NCBI GenBank assembly: GCA_025056735.1
Contig: JANWVR010000057.1
Location: forward strand, 1-64,000
Reading direction: 5' to 3'
DNA: 64,000 bases
From: Saprospiraceae bacterium
GTDB taxonomy: Bacteria > Bacteroidota > Bacteroidia > Chitinophagales > Saprospiraceae
Part shown: positions 46,349 through 55,141 of the stretch, in pieces
Layout of the letters: every line of letters begins with the position of its first letter
Numbering within the stretch: the first letter of the stretch is position 1
Notes under the pieces: model-generated
Databases searched by the model: none
What the model was told of the DNA's origin: nothing
What the model saw: the letters and a program-made list of their open reading frames with translations, nothing else
Program-made: the position numbers and the translations under genes

Positions 46349-46864
46349 ATGGCCTACATCGCCATCGAAGGTATGCGCTTCCACGCCTACCACGGTGTTC
46401 ACGAAGAAGAGCGCCGCACCGGTGCCGACTACTTAGTGGATGTGTACGTCCAGGTAGATATTGCCGAAGCTGCCAAAGAAGACAATATTGAAAAGACGGT
46501 TAATTACGAAACCATCTATCGGTTGTGCCAGATGGAAATGAGTCAGCCGCGCAAACTTTTGGAAACGGTGGTCTCCTCCATCGTGGAGCGCATGAAAAAG
46601 CAGTTCGACAAAATGATTGCTCTGAAAGTGTGCGTCCGCAAACTCAGTCCGCCTTTAGGAGGCCAGGTAGCTTGCGTTTACGTGCAGGAGGAAGTCGGCT
46701 TCATAGCTGAGTGCCCGCGCTGCAGGAAGCAATTCATTAATTACTCCCCTAAAGATTGCTGGGAGCGCTTCCCCAACCTGCATCCCGCCACGAAAGAAAC
46801 CCTGCTGCGCCAATTTGGCGGCAAATGCCTATGCGACAAATGCCTCCAGTTCTACGCTGGCTAA
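46349..46864 (+). CDS. folB: Dihydroneopterin aldolase with Cys-rich C-terminal extension
   Basis: IAIEGMRFHAYHGVHEEERRTGADYLVDVYV...VNYETIYRLCQMEM...LLETVVSSI; tail CPRCRKQFINYSPKDCWERF...KCLCDKCLQFY. Confidence 0.88.
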   Translation: MAYIAIEGMRFHAYHGVHEEERRTGADYLVDVYVQVDIAEAAKEDNIEKTVNYETIYRLCQMEMSQPRKLLETVVSSIVERMKKQFDKMIALKVCVRKLSPPLGGQVACVYVQEEVGFIAECPRCRKQFINYSPKDCWERFPNLHPATKETLLRQFGGKCLCDKCLQFYAG

Positions 46865-48198
46865 AGTGTTGCCGCGGCTCGAACGGCTTCGCCATCAGGC
46901 GTCAGCGCCTGTAAAAACACTTCTTGCAGCGCATTGACAGCGCCGGCTTCCGCAGGAATCTCTACCCGAACATAATTGTCGGTAAAACCGCCCAAAAACG
47001 CAGGGTCTTTGTGGGTCTCGAGCAAAACAGAGCGCACCGTACCTACGTATTGCTGATAAAAATGCCGGCGTTTCATCTCCGAAAGCCCGCGCAGCGCCTG
47101 ATTGCGGCGGCGGCGTTCCTCCATAGGCACAGCGCCAGGCATGACAGCCGCCGGCGTATTGGGCCGTTCAGAGTAAGTGAACACATGCAGATAGGAAACA
47201 TCCAACTGCTGGAGGAAGCGATAGGTTTCTAAAAAATCCGCCTCCGTCTCGCCCGGAAAGCCCACGATAACGTCGCAGCCAATGCAAGCGTGCGGCATGT
47301 GGCGCCGAATGGACTCCACGCGCGCGGCGTACAGGTCGCGCCGATAGCGGCGGCGCATATCGCGCAGTTGTTTGTCGTTGCCCGATTGCAGCGGCACGTG
47401 GAAATGCGGCATAAAACGCCGGCTTTGCGCCACAAAGGCGATGATTTCATCCGTGAGCAAATTCGGCTCTATGCTGCTGATGCGAATGCGCGGCACATTT
47501 ACTGCGTCGTCTAAGGCGCGAATGAGATCAATAAAAAGCGCTTCTTTTTTCGGGCGCTCGCCCTCAATGACTGCTGTCCCGTTGCCAAAATCGCCCAGAT
47601 TGACGCCAGTGAGCACGATCTCGCGCACCCCCTGTTCCGCCAGACGCTGTGCGTTGGCCACAGCGTTCTCCACTGTGTCGGATCGGCTCGCGCCACGCGC
47701 CTGCGGGATGGTGCAAAACGAGCACTTGTAATCGCAACCATCCTGTACCTTCAAAAAAGAGCGCGTGCGGTCGCCAAAGGAAAAGGCCGCATGAAACGTA
47801 TTCACTTCGCGCACTTCCCCGGCTCGCACCATGCCTTTACCCTGAGCCTTCGTTAGGTCGTCCACATAGTCCAGAATCCGAAACTTCTCTCCAGCGCCCA
47901 GCACCAAGTCCACTCCCGGAATGTCTGCAATCTCCTGGGGCTTCAACTGCGCGTAACAGCCTGTAACCACCACAAAAGCGTCGGGCCGACGGCGCAGCGC
48001 CTGGCGCACGACCTTCCTGCACTCGCGATCGGCTTGCTCCGTCACCGAGCAGGTGTTGATAACATAAACGTCGGCCTCCTCCTCGAAGCGCACAGGCAGG
48101 TAGCCCTGCTGCTCGAACAGACGCGCCAGCGCCGAAGTCTCCGAAAAATTCAACTTACAGCCCAGCGTATGAAAGGCAACTGTGCGTGGCGTGGCCAT
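46861..48198 (-). CDS. mtaB: tRNA (N6-threonylcarbamoyladenosine37) methylthiotransferase
   Basis: VAFHTLGCKLNFSETSALARLFEQQGY; VKVQDGCDYKCSFCTIPQARG-type radical SAM CxxxCxxC; start at MATPRTV. Confidence 0.92.
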   Translation of the reverse strand: MATPRTVAFHTLGCKLNFSETSALARLFEQQGYLPVRFEEEADVYVINTCSVTEQADRECRKVVRQALRRRPDAFVVVTGCYAQLKPQEIADIPGVDLVLGAGEKFRILDYVDDLTKAQGKGMVRAGEVREVNTFHAAFSFGDRTRSFLKVQDGCDYKCSFCTIPQARGASRSDTVENAVANAQRLAEQGVREIVLTGVNLGDFGNGTAVIEGERPKKEALFIDLIRALDDAVNVPRIRISSIEPNLLTDEIIAFVAQSRRFMPHFHVPLQSGNDKQLRDMRRRYRRDLYAARVESIRRHMPHACIGCDVIVGFPGETEADFLETYRFLQQLDVSYLHVFTYSERPNTPAAVMPGAVPMEERRRRNQALRGLSEMKRRHFYQQYVGTVRSVLLETHKDPAFLGGFTDNYVRVEIPAEAGAVNALQEVFLQALTPDGEAVRAAATL

Positions 48199-48436
48199 GG
48201 CATTAACTCGAAAAAGCGCGCAAAGGTACGGCCCTTGCAACTGTCAATACAAACACCCCGACCGTATCCGACAGGCGGCAGAACGCTTCGTCTGCCAAAA
48301 GAACGCATTTATAAAACGAAAAAGTGTCAAAAAGTCAGGTTTTGGGCCGTGGCATATTCATTGATATATCAGAGCGTCAAGCCTATTTTTGGAAACACAA
48401 CTGTATTTAGATAGACTGCTCAAATCTGCTTTTATC

Positions 48437-50323
48437 ATGGGAAAAATTATTGGTATTGACTTAGGAACTACCAACTCCTGCGTAGCCGTCATGATGGGCA
48501 ACACGCCGGAGGTAATCGCAAATGACGAGGGATCGCGCACGACGCCTTCCGTTGTTGCCTTTTTAGATAACGGTGAGCGCAAAATAGGCGCTCCGGCCAA
48601 GCGCCAGGCGATTACCAACCCTAAGCGCACGATCTTCTCCATCAAGCGCTTTATGGGAATGCGTTATAGTGAGCGCACCGATGAAATCGCGCGCGTACCC
48701 TATAAAGTGGTGAAGGGTGAAAACGACACCTGCCGGGTAGAGGTAGATGGCCGCGTTTACACGCCGCAAGAAATTTCGGCCATGATTCTTCAAAAAATGA
48801 AGAAGATTGCCGAAGACTATCTGGGCGAACCCGTAACGGAGGCCGTCATCACCGTGCCGGCTTATTTCAACGACTCCCAACGCCAGGCCACCAAAGAGGC
48901 CGGTGCTATTGCCGGCTTGGAAGTGAAGCGCATCATCAACGAGCCAACAGCCGCCGCGCTCGCTTATGGCTTAGACAAACGCGATAAGGAGATCACGGTG
49001 GCGGTGTACGACCTCGGTGGTGGTACGTTCGATATCTCCATTTTGGAGCTGGGCGGCGGCGTCTTTGAGGTGAAATCTACCAACGGCGATACCCACTTAG
49101 GCGGCGACGATTTCGACCAGGTGATCATCAACTGGTTGGCCGACGAGTTCCAGCGCGAGGAGCGCGTGGACCTGCGCAAAGACCCCATGGCCCTGCAGCG
49201 CCTGCGCGAAGCTGCCGAAAAAGCAAAAATTGAACTCTCGTCGGGCTTGGAGACGGAAATTAACCTGCCCTACATCACCGCCGTTGACGGCGTGCCCAAG
49301 CACTTAGTCAAGAAGCTCTCGCGCGCTCAGTTCGAGAAAATGATTGACCACTTAGTTGAGCGCACTTTAGGCCCTTGCCGGAAGGCGCTTGAGGATGCGG
49401 GTCTGAAGCCCCAAGATATTGACGAAGTGATCTTAGTGGGCGGCTCTACGCGCATCCCGCGCATCCAGGAGGCTGTCGAAAACTTCTTTGGCAAGAAGCC
49501 CAACAAGAGCGTCAACCCCGATGAGGTGGTGGCTGTCGGCGCTGCCATTCAAGGCGGCGTATTGGGCGGCACGGTGTCTGACGTCTTACTGCTCGACGTA
49601 ACCCCGCTGTCCTTAGGCATCGAAACGCTGGGCGGTGTTTATGACGTCATCATCGAAGCCAACAAAACCATCCCCATCAAGCGCTCGAAAATTTACTCGA
49701 CGGCTGCCGACAACCAGCCGCAGGTCGAAATCCACGTCTTGCAGGGCGAACGCCCTATGGCAAAAGACAACCGCTCGGTCGGGCGCTTTATCTTAGACGG
49801 CATTCCGCCGGCGCCGCGCGGCGTCCCGCAAATCGAAGTAACCTTCGATATTGACGCCAACGGTATCCTGTCGGTAACGGCCATGGACAAAGGCACGGGC
49901 AGGAAACAAAACATTCGCATCGAAGCCAGCACCGGCCTGAGTAAGGAGGAAATCGCTCGCATGAAAGCCGAAGCCGAGGCCAACGCCGAAGCCGACCGCA
50001 TCGCTCGCGAACGAGCCGAAAAACTCAATATGGCCGACTCGCTCGTCTTCCAGACCGAAAAACAATTGCGCGAATACGGCGATAAAATTCCGGTTAATCT
50101 GCGCGAAAACATCGAAAAAGCCGTTGCCGACCTTCGCGAGGCGCACAAAGTGCAAGACCTTAACCGCATAGACCAGGCTTCGAAAGCCTTAGAGGAAGCC
50201 TGGGCGGCCGCCAGCCAGGCCATCTACCAGAGCTCGCAAGCCAGCAACGGACAAGGCACTAGCACAGGTACTTCCGCAGATGCCGGCGCCCAGGACGTGG
50301 AATTTGAGGAAGTGAAAAACTAA
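48437..50323 (+). CDS. dnaK: Chaperone DnaK (Hsp70)
   Basis: [42 protein letters not shown]; full Hsp70 signature; 628 aa from MGKII. Confidence 0.98.
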   Translation: MGKIIGIDLGTTNSCVAVMMGNTPEVIANDEGSRTTPSVVAFLDNGERKIGAPAKRQAITNPKRTIFSIKRFMGMRYSERTDEIARVPYKVVKGENDTCRVEVDGRVYTPQEISAMILQKMKKIAEDYLGEPVTEAVITVPAYFNDSQRQATKEAGAIAGLEVKRIINEPTAAALAYGLDKRDKEITVAVYDLGGGTFDISILELGGGVFEVKSTNGDTHLGGDDFDQVIINWLADEFQREERVDLRKDPMALQRLREAAEKAKIELSSGLETEINLPYITAVDGVPKHLVKKLSRAQFEKMIDHLVERTLGPCRKALEDAGLKPQDIDEVILVGGSTRIPRIQEAVENFFGKKPNKSVNPDEVVAVGAAIQGGVLGGTVSDVLLLDVTPLSLGIETLGGVYDVIIEANKTIPIKRSKIYSTAADNQPQVEIHVLQGERPMAKDNRSVGRFILDGIPPAPRGVPQIEVTFDIDANGILSVTAMDKGTGRKQNIRIEASTGLSKEEIARMKAEAEANAEADRIARERAEKLNMADSLVFQTEKQLREYGDKIPVNLRENIEKAVADLREAHKVQDLNRIDQASKALEEAWAAASQAIYQSSQASNGQGTSTGTSADAGAQDVEFEEVKN

Positions 50324-50351
50324 ACCCGCCCCCGGGCACGAGCACAGGCAC

Positions 50352-50388
50352 AACGAGCCGCTTCGGAAACAGCCGAAAGCGGCTCGTT
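50352..50388 (+). terminator. Intrinsic-type hairpin after dnaK
   Basis: AACGAGCCGCTTCGG ... CCGAAAGCGGCTCGTT, one bulged A, then TCTCTTTC. Confidence 0.65.
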
Positions 50389-50455
50389 CTCTTTCTGAAC
50401 GAAAGCCAGACCAAAATGTGCACATTTGCACCAGCGCTACAACCACCCTGCTACC

Positions 50456-51469
50456 ATGCATAAAATAGACATGCACACCCACATCTTACCCGAAAAACTG
50501 CCCAATTTCGCTCAGAAATACGGCTACGGCGACTTCATCCACTTAGAACACCACCGCCCAGGCTACGCGCGCATGATGAAGGGCAGCGTGTTCTTTCGCG
50601 AAATCGGAAGCAATTGCTGGGATCCGCGCGTGCGCATCGTCGAGTACCTGCGCCATAACACGCCGGTTCAAGTGGTGTGTACCATTCCGGTCATGTTCTC
50701 CTATTGGGCAAAACCCGCCGATGGCTTAGACCTATCGCGCTTCCTCAACGACCATCTGGCCGCCATCGCCGAAGAATACCCCGAACACTACATCCCGCTG
50801 GGTACTATTCCCATGCAAGATACCGACTTAGCCATCCAGGAGCTCCAACGCCTCAAAGAACTGGGCTTCCCGGGCATTCAGATAGGCTCCAACGTCAACC
50901 AGCGCAACCTCGGCGAGCCGGAGTTCTTCCCCATCTTTCAAGCCTGCGAAGCGCTGAACATGGCCGTCCTCGTGCACCCCTGGGAAATGATGGGCCAGGA
51001 GCACATGACCAAATACTGGCTGCCCTGGCTCGTAGGTATGCCTGCCGAAACCTGCCGCGCTATCTGCTCGCTCATCTTCAGCGGCGTTATGGAGCGCCTG
51101 CCCGCGCTCCGCTTCTGCTTTGCCCACGCCGGCGGCTCTTTCATCCCAACCATCGGACGCATTCAGCACGGCTTCGAGTGCCGACCCGATTTGGTGGCCA
51201 TAGACAACAACGTCCCACCGCGCCATTATTTGGGCAAATTCTGGGTGGACTCGGCCACCCACGACGCTCAACTCCTGCGCTACGTGCTCGACGTCATTGG
51301 CGAAGACAGGGTGTGCCTCGGCACCGATTATCCCTTCCCTTTGGGCGACTTAGAAATCGGCGCGTTTATCGAGCGCATGGGACTGCCACAGCAGACAGTG
51401 GAGAAAATTTTCCATCGCAACACGCTGGAATGGCTGTACGGAAAAGAGGTGGTGGCCGTCCGCCAGTGA
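50456..51469 (+). CDS. Amidohydrolase family 2 (ACMSD-like decarboxylase)
   Basis: MHKIDMHTHILPEKLP; FAHAGGSFIPTIGRIQHGF; LGTDYPFPLGD. Confidence 0.87.
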   Translation: MHKIDMHTHILPEKLPNFAQKYGYGDFIHLEHHRPGYARMMKGSVFFREIGSNCWDPRVRIVEYLRHNTPVQVVCTIPVMFSYWAKPADGLDLSRFLNDHLAAIAEEYPEHYIPLGTIPMQDTDLAIQELQRLKELGFPGIQIGSNVNQRNLGEPEFFPIFQACEALNMAVLVHPWEMMGQEHMTKYWLPWLVGMPAETCRAICSLIFSGVMERLPALRFCFAHAGGSFIPTIGRIQHGFECRPDLVAIDNNVPPRHYLGKFWVDSATHDAQLLRYVLDVIGEDRVCLGTDYPFPLGDLEIGAFIERMGLPQQTVEKIFHRNTLEWLYGKEVVAVRQ

Positions 51470-51521
51470 TGTTTTGCAGATGGCTTTCGGCGAGGTTCCT
51501 TGCTCATTTTATCCTGCACCC

Positions 51522-53720
51522 ATGACCACCCTTCGCATTTACGGCATTCGCCACCATGGCCCCGGCTCTGCGCGCAGCCTGCTGGAGGCCTTAGAAACCG
51601 ATGTACCCGACATTGTGCTGGTAGAAGGGCCGGCAGATGCGCAGGACATGCTGCCCTGGGTGGGTCATGCCGGGCTGAAGCCGCCCGTGGCGCTGTTGAC
51701 GTATCGCCCCAAAGACCTTCGGCAAACGGCTTTTTTCCCGCTGGCGGAGTTTTCGCCTGAATGGCAGGCTATAGCCTTTGCCTTGCGCCGCCAGATAGCA
51801 GTGCGATGGATAGACCTGCCCATGGCCTTAGCGTTTGGCCTTGAGGAGGCGGCAGAAGGCGAACGCCAACAAGCGCCGCGCTACGACCCGTTCAGCGACA
51901 TCGCGCGCATGGGCGGCTACACCGACCCCGAGCGCTGGTGGGAGGCGCACTTCGAGCGCCAGCAGCGTACGCCTGATGCCGGGGTTTTCGACGTCGTGCT
52001 GGCGCTTATGCGCGCCCTGCGCGAGGCGAAACAGGCGCGGGGCATTCCAGAAAGCCGCGAAACGCTCCTGCGCGAGGCTTTTATGCGGCGCGAAATTCGC
52101 CGCGCCCGCCGCGAGGGTTTTCAACGCATCGCAGTGGTATGCGGTGCCTGGCATGGCCCGGCCTTGGCAGATGTAGATGCGTTTCCGGCTAAAGACGACG
52201 AAGCGCTGCTCAAGCCGCTGAAGCGCCAGAGCACGCAGGCCACGTGGATACCGTGGTCGTTTGACCGCCTGGCGCGCCAGAGCGGCTACGCGGCAGGCGT
52301 ATTGGCGCCGGCGTGGTATCAGGCGTTGTGGGAAGGCAATGCCGGCCTGGAGCGCTGGTTCGCGCGCGCCGCTCAGTTGTTGCGGCGCGAAGGCTTTGCC
52401 GCCCCACCGTCGCAGGTCATTGAGGCAGTTCGGCTGGCCCAGGTGCTGGCAGCGCTGCGCGGTACACCACTGCCCGGCATCGAGGAGCTGCGCGAAACAG
52501 CGGTAACCGTCCTGTGCGACGGCGCCGAAGCAGCCTACGTGCTGGTGGAGCACCACTTAGTGGTGGGCGATGTGCTGGGTCAGACGCCTGCGGACGTACC
52601 GCGCACGCCTCTAATGGCCGACTTTGAAGCGCAGGTGCGAAGCGCGCGGCTTCCGATGAGCACTGAGCAGCAAGCGCTGGAGTTAGACCTGCGCGAGGAG
52701 GCGCACCTGCGCAAAAGCCGCCTGCTGCATCGGCTGGGGCTGTTGGGCGTCCCCTGGGGCCGCGAGCAAACCGTGCGCGGGCGTAAGGAGGGGCGCTTTC
52801 ACGAGCATTGGCTCGTGCGCTGGCGACCCGAGTATGCGGTGCAGCTCATCGAAGCCGGCCAATGGGGCGGCGCCATAGAGGAGGCCGCAGTCCATCGCCT
52901 GCGCTGGCAACTGTCGTCGGTGCGGGAACTGGCCGAGCTGGTCGCTCTATTGAATGCCGCTCTGCGAGCGGATTTGCCGGATTTGATAGGGCCTCTGTTG
53001 GAACGCTTGGAAGAGACGAGCGCTCAGGCGCAGGATGTGCTGGCCTTAGCCGACGCAGCCCTGCCCTTGGTGGAGGCGTTGCGCTATGGCCATGCGCGGC
53101 GCCTGCAGGTGGAGGCCGTGGAGCAGTTGCTGGAGCGCCTTATCCCGCGCGTATGTGTGCAGTTGCCAGACGCCTGCGTAGGGGTGCAGTACGAGGCAGC
53201 CGTAGAGACGCTCAAAAGGTTACTCTCGACTCAGCGGGCGGTTGACCTGTGGCGCCCAGAGGAGTACCGCTCCTTGTGGCAAGCGGCTTTGCAGCACATT
53301 CGCATTCGGGGAATGCCGCTGCTGGCAGGTTTGAGTACCCGGTTGCTGTTCGACCAGGAGGCGCGTACCCTCGAGGAAGCCGTGCGCGATATGCAACTAA
53401 ACCTCTCTGCCGCACGCCCGCCGTTGGAAGCGGCGCAGTGGTTGGAGGGCTTCTTGCATGGAGGCGGCCTGCTGTTGCTGTACAGACCCGCCCTATGGGA
53501 AGCCGTAAACCAGTGGGTATGTGCCTTAGAGCCAGAGGCCTTTGAACAAGCGCTTCCGCTGTTGCGCCGCACGTTCAGCACCTTTGGCGCAGGCGAACGA
53601 CAGAAGCTATTCGCATTGGCGCAACGCGCGCAATTGCGCACGGCCACGCCTGACCTACCCGAGTTAGATGCACAGCGCGTCGAACTGTTGCGCCCCTTGC
53701 TTCAGCGCCTTTTCGACTAA
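51522..53720 (+). CDS. DUF5682 family protein
   Basis: MTTLRIYGIRHHGPGSARSLLEALETDVPDIVLVEGPADAQDMLPWV; AVVCGAWHGPAL; length 732 aa. Confidence 0.85.
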   Translation: MTTLRIYGIRHHGPGSARSLLEALETDVPDIVLVEGPADAQDMLPWVGHAGLKPPVALLTYRPKDLRQTAFFPLAEFSPEWQAIAFALRRQIAVRWIDLPMALAFGLEEAAEGERQQAPRYDPFSDIARMGGYTDPERWWEAHFERQQRTPDAGVFDVVLALMRALREAKQARGIPESRETLLREAFMRREIRRARREGFQRIAVVCGAWHGPALADVDAFPAKDDEALLKPLKRQSTQATWIPWSFDRLARQSGYAAGVLAPAWYQALWEGNAGLERWFARAAQLLRREGFAAPPSQVIEAVRLAQVLAALRGTPLPGIEELRETAVTVLCDGAEAAYVLVEHHLVVGDVLGQTPADVPRTPLMADFEAQVRSARLPMSTEQQALELDLREEAHLRKSRLLHRLGLLGVPWGREQTVRGRKEGRFHEHWLVRWRPEYAVQLIEAGQWGGAIEEAAVHRLRWQLSSVRELAELVALLNAALRADLPDLIGPLLERLEETSAQAQDVLALADAALPLVEALRYGHARRLQVEAVEQLLERLIPRVCVQLPDACVGVQYEAAVETLKRLLSTQRAVDLWRPEEYRSLWQAALQHIRIRGMPLLAGLSTRLLFDQEARTLEEAVRDMQLNLSAARPPLEAAQWLEGFLHGGGLLLLYRPALWEAVNQWVCALEPEAFEQALPLLRRTFSTFGAGERQKLFALAQRAQLRTATPDLPELDAQRVELLRPLLQRLFD

Positions 53721-53727
53721 GGTCGTG

Positions 53728-54897
53728 CTATTTAGGAAACACGTATTGCCGCACATCCTCTTCGCGCACCACGTTGTCGCACAGGATGAGCAGGCGCTCC
53801 ACCACGTTGGCCAATTCGCGAATATTGCCCGTCCAGTTGTGTTCCTGCAGGGCGCGCACGGCCTCAGGAGTAAACTGCTTGGGCGGATGCCCGTAGTCGT
53901 CGCTGATGCGGCGGTTGAAATGCTCGATAAGCAGCGGAATGTCGTCGCGGCGTTCGTTGAGCGAAGGCACGGGCACGACGATGACGGCCAGCCGGTGGTA
54001 GAGGTCTTCGCGGAAACGACCACCTTCTATTTCCTTGCGCAGGTCTTTGTTGGTGGCGGCGATGACCCGCACGTCCACCTTAATTTCTTTGGTGTCGCCC
54101 ACGCGCGTGATCTTGTTTTCCTGCAGGGCGCGCAGCACTTTGGCCTGGGCGTCTAAGCTCATGTCGCCGATTTCATCTAAGAAGAGCGTGCCGCCGTTGG
54201 CCTGCTCGAATTTGCCCGGGCGGTCGGCGATGGCGCCGGTAAAGGAGCCTTTTTTATGCCCAAACAATTCGCTCTCAATGAGTTCGGAGGGTATAGCAGC
54301 ACAGTTGACCTCAATCATGGGGCCGTTGGCGCGCTGGCTTCGTTCGTGTATCCAGCGAGCCACCAACTCCTTACCGCTGCCGTTGGGGCCGGTGATGAGT
54401 ACGCGGCTTTCGGTGGGAGCCACCTTGTCCAACATGCGTTTGATTTCCTTGATGGGCGCGCTCTCGCCAATCATGGTCACGCCTTTGGTATTGCCCTTTA
54501 CCTGCTTTTCTAATTTCTGCTTGGTAACAACCAGCTCGGCTTTTTCCATGGCGTTGCGCACCGTGATGAGCATGCGGTTGAGGTCAGGCGGCTTAGAAAT
54601 GAAATCGAAAGCGCCCTTTTTCACCGCTTCAACGGCGGTGTCAATAGTGCCGTGTCCACTGACCATAATCACCGGCGTCTCGGGAGAAAGCATCATAATT
54701 CGCTCCAGCGCCTCAATGCCGTCCATTTTGGGCATTTTGATGTCCATGATGACGACGTCGTACTTCTGACTTTGTACTTTAGAGACGCCCTCCTGGCCAT
54801 CGGCGGCCTCCTCGACTTCGTATTGCTCAAACTCGAGGATTTCGCGCAGGGTGCGGCGGATGGGCGCTTCGTCGTCCACGATTAAAATTTTAGCCAT
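53728..54897 (-). CDS. NtrC-family sigma-54-dependent response regulator
   Basis: AKILIVDDEAPIRRTLREIL; ITGPNGSGKELVARWIHERSQR; ESELFGHKKGSFTGA; LFLDEIGDMSLDAQAKVLRALQE. Confidence 0.94.
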   Translation of the reverse strand: MAKILIVDDEAPIRRTLREILEFEQYEVEEAADGQEGVSKVQSQKYDVVIMDIKMPKMDGIEALERIMMLSPETPVIMVSGHGTIDTAVEAVKKGAFDFISKPPDLNRMLITVRNAMEKAELVVTKQKLEKQVKGNTKGVTMIGESAPIKEIKRMLDKVAPTESRVLITGPNGSGKELVARWIHERSQRANGPMIEVNCAAIPSELIESELFGHKKGSFTGAIADRPGKFEQANGGTLFLDEIGDMSLDAQAKVLRALQENKITRVGDTKEIKVDVRVIAATNKDLRKEIEGGRFREDLYHRLAVIVVPVPSLNERRDDIPLLIEHFNRRISDDYGHPPKQFTPEAVRALQEHNWTGNIRELANVVERLLILCDNVVREEDVRQYVFPK

Positions 54898-55141
54898 GAA
54901 AATGCTCCGGTTGATGTGTTAGTGGGGCACAAAGAAAATGGCTTTTCGGCAAACATCAGCAAGGTGGTTAAGAGATTTATGCGGGCGAAAAAAGATACAG
55001 CCGATCTCATGCAGGTAGTGTCTAATTCTGGCATTTGATGCGACTTGTTGTTGGAAGCGTGCGCATTAAGCCTAACTTTGCCAGGCGGCCATTGCACTTT
55101 GGCCAATTCTCTTTTTTTATTCACCCAAACGTTTTCTATTC

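Noticed and set aside
46861-46864. Overlapping convergent stops of folB and mtaB (CTAA)
   Set aside because: Tight convergent overlap is ordinary in compact genomes.
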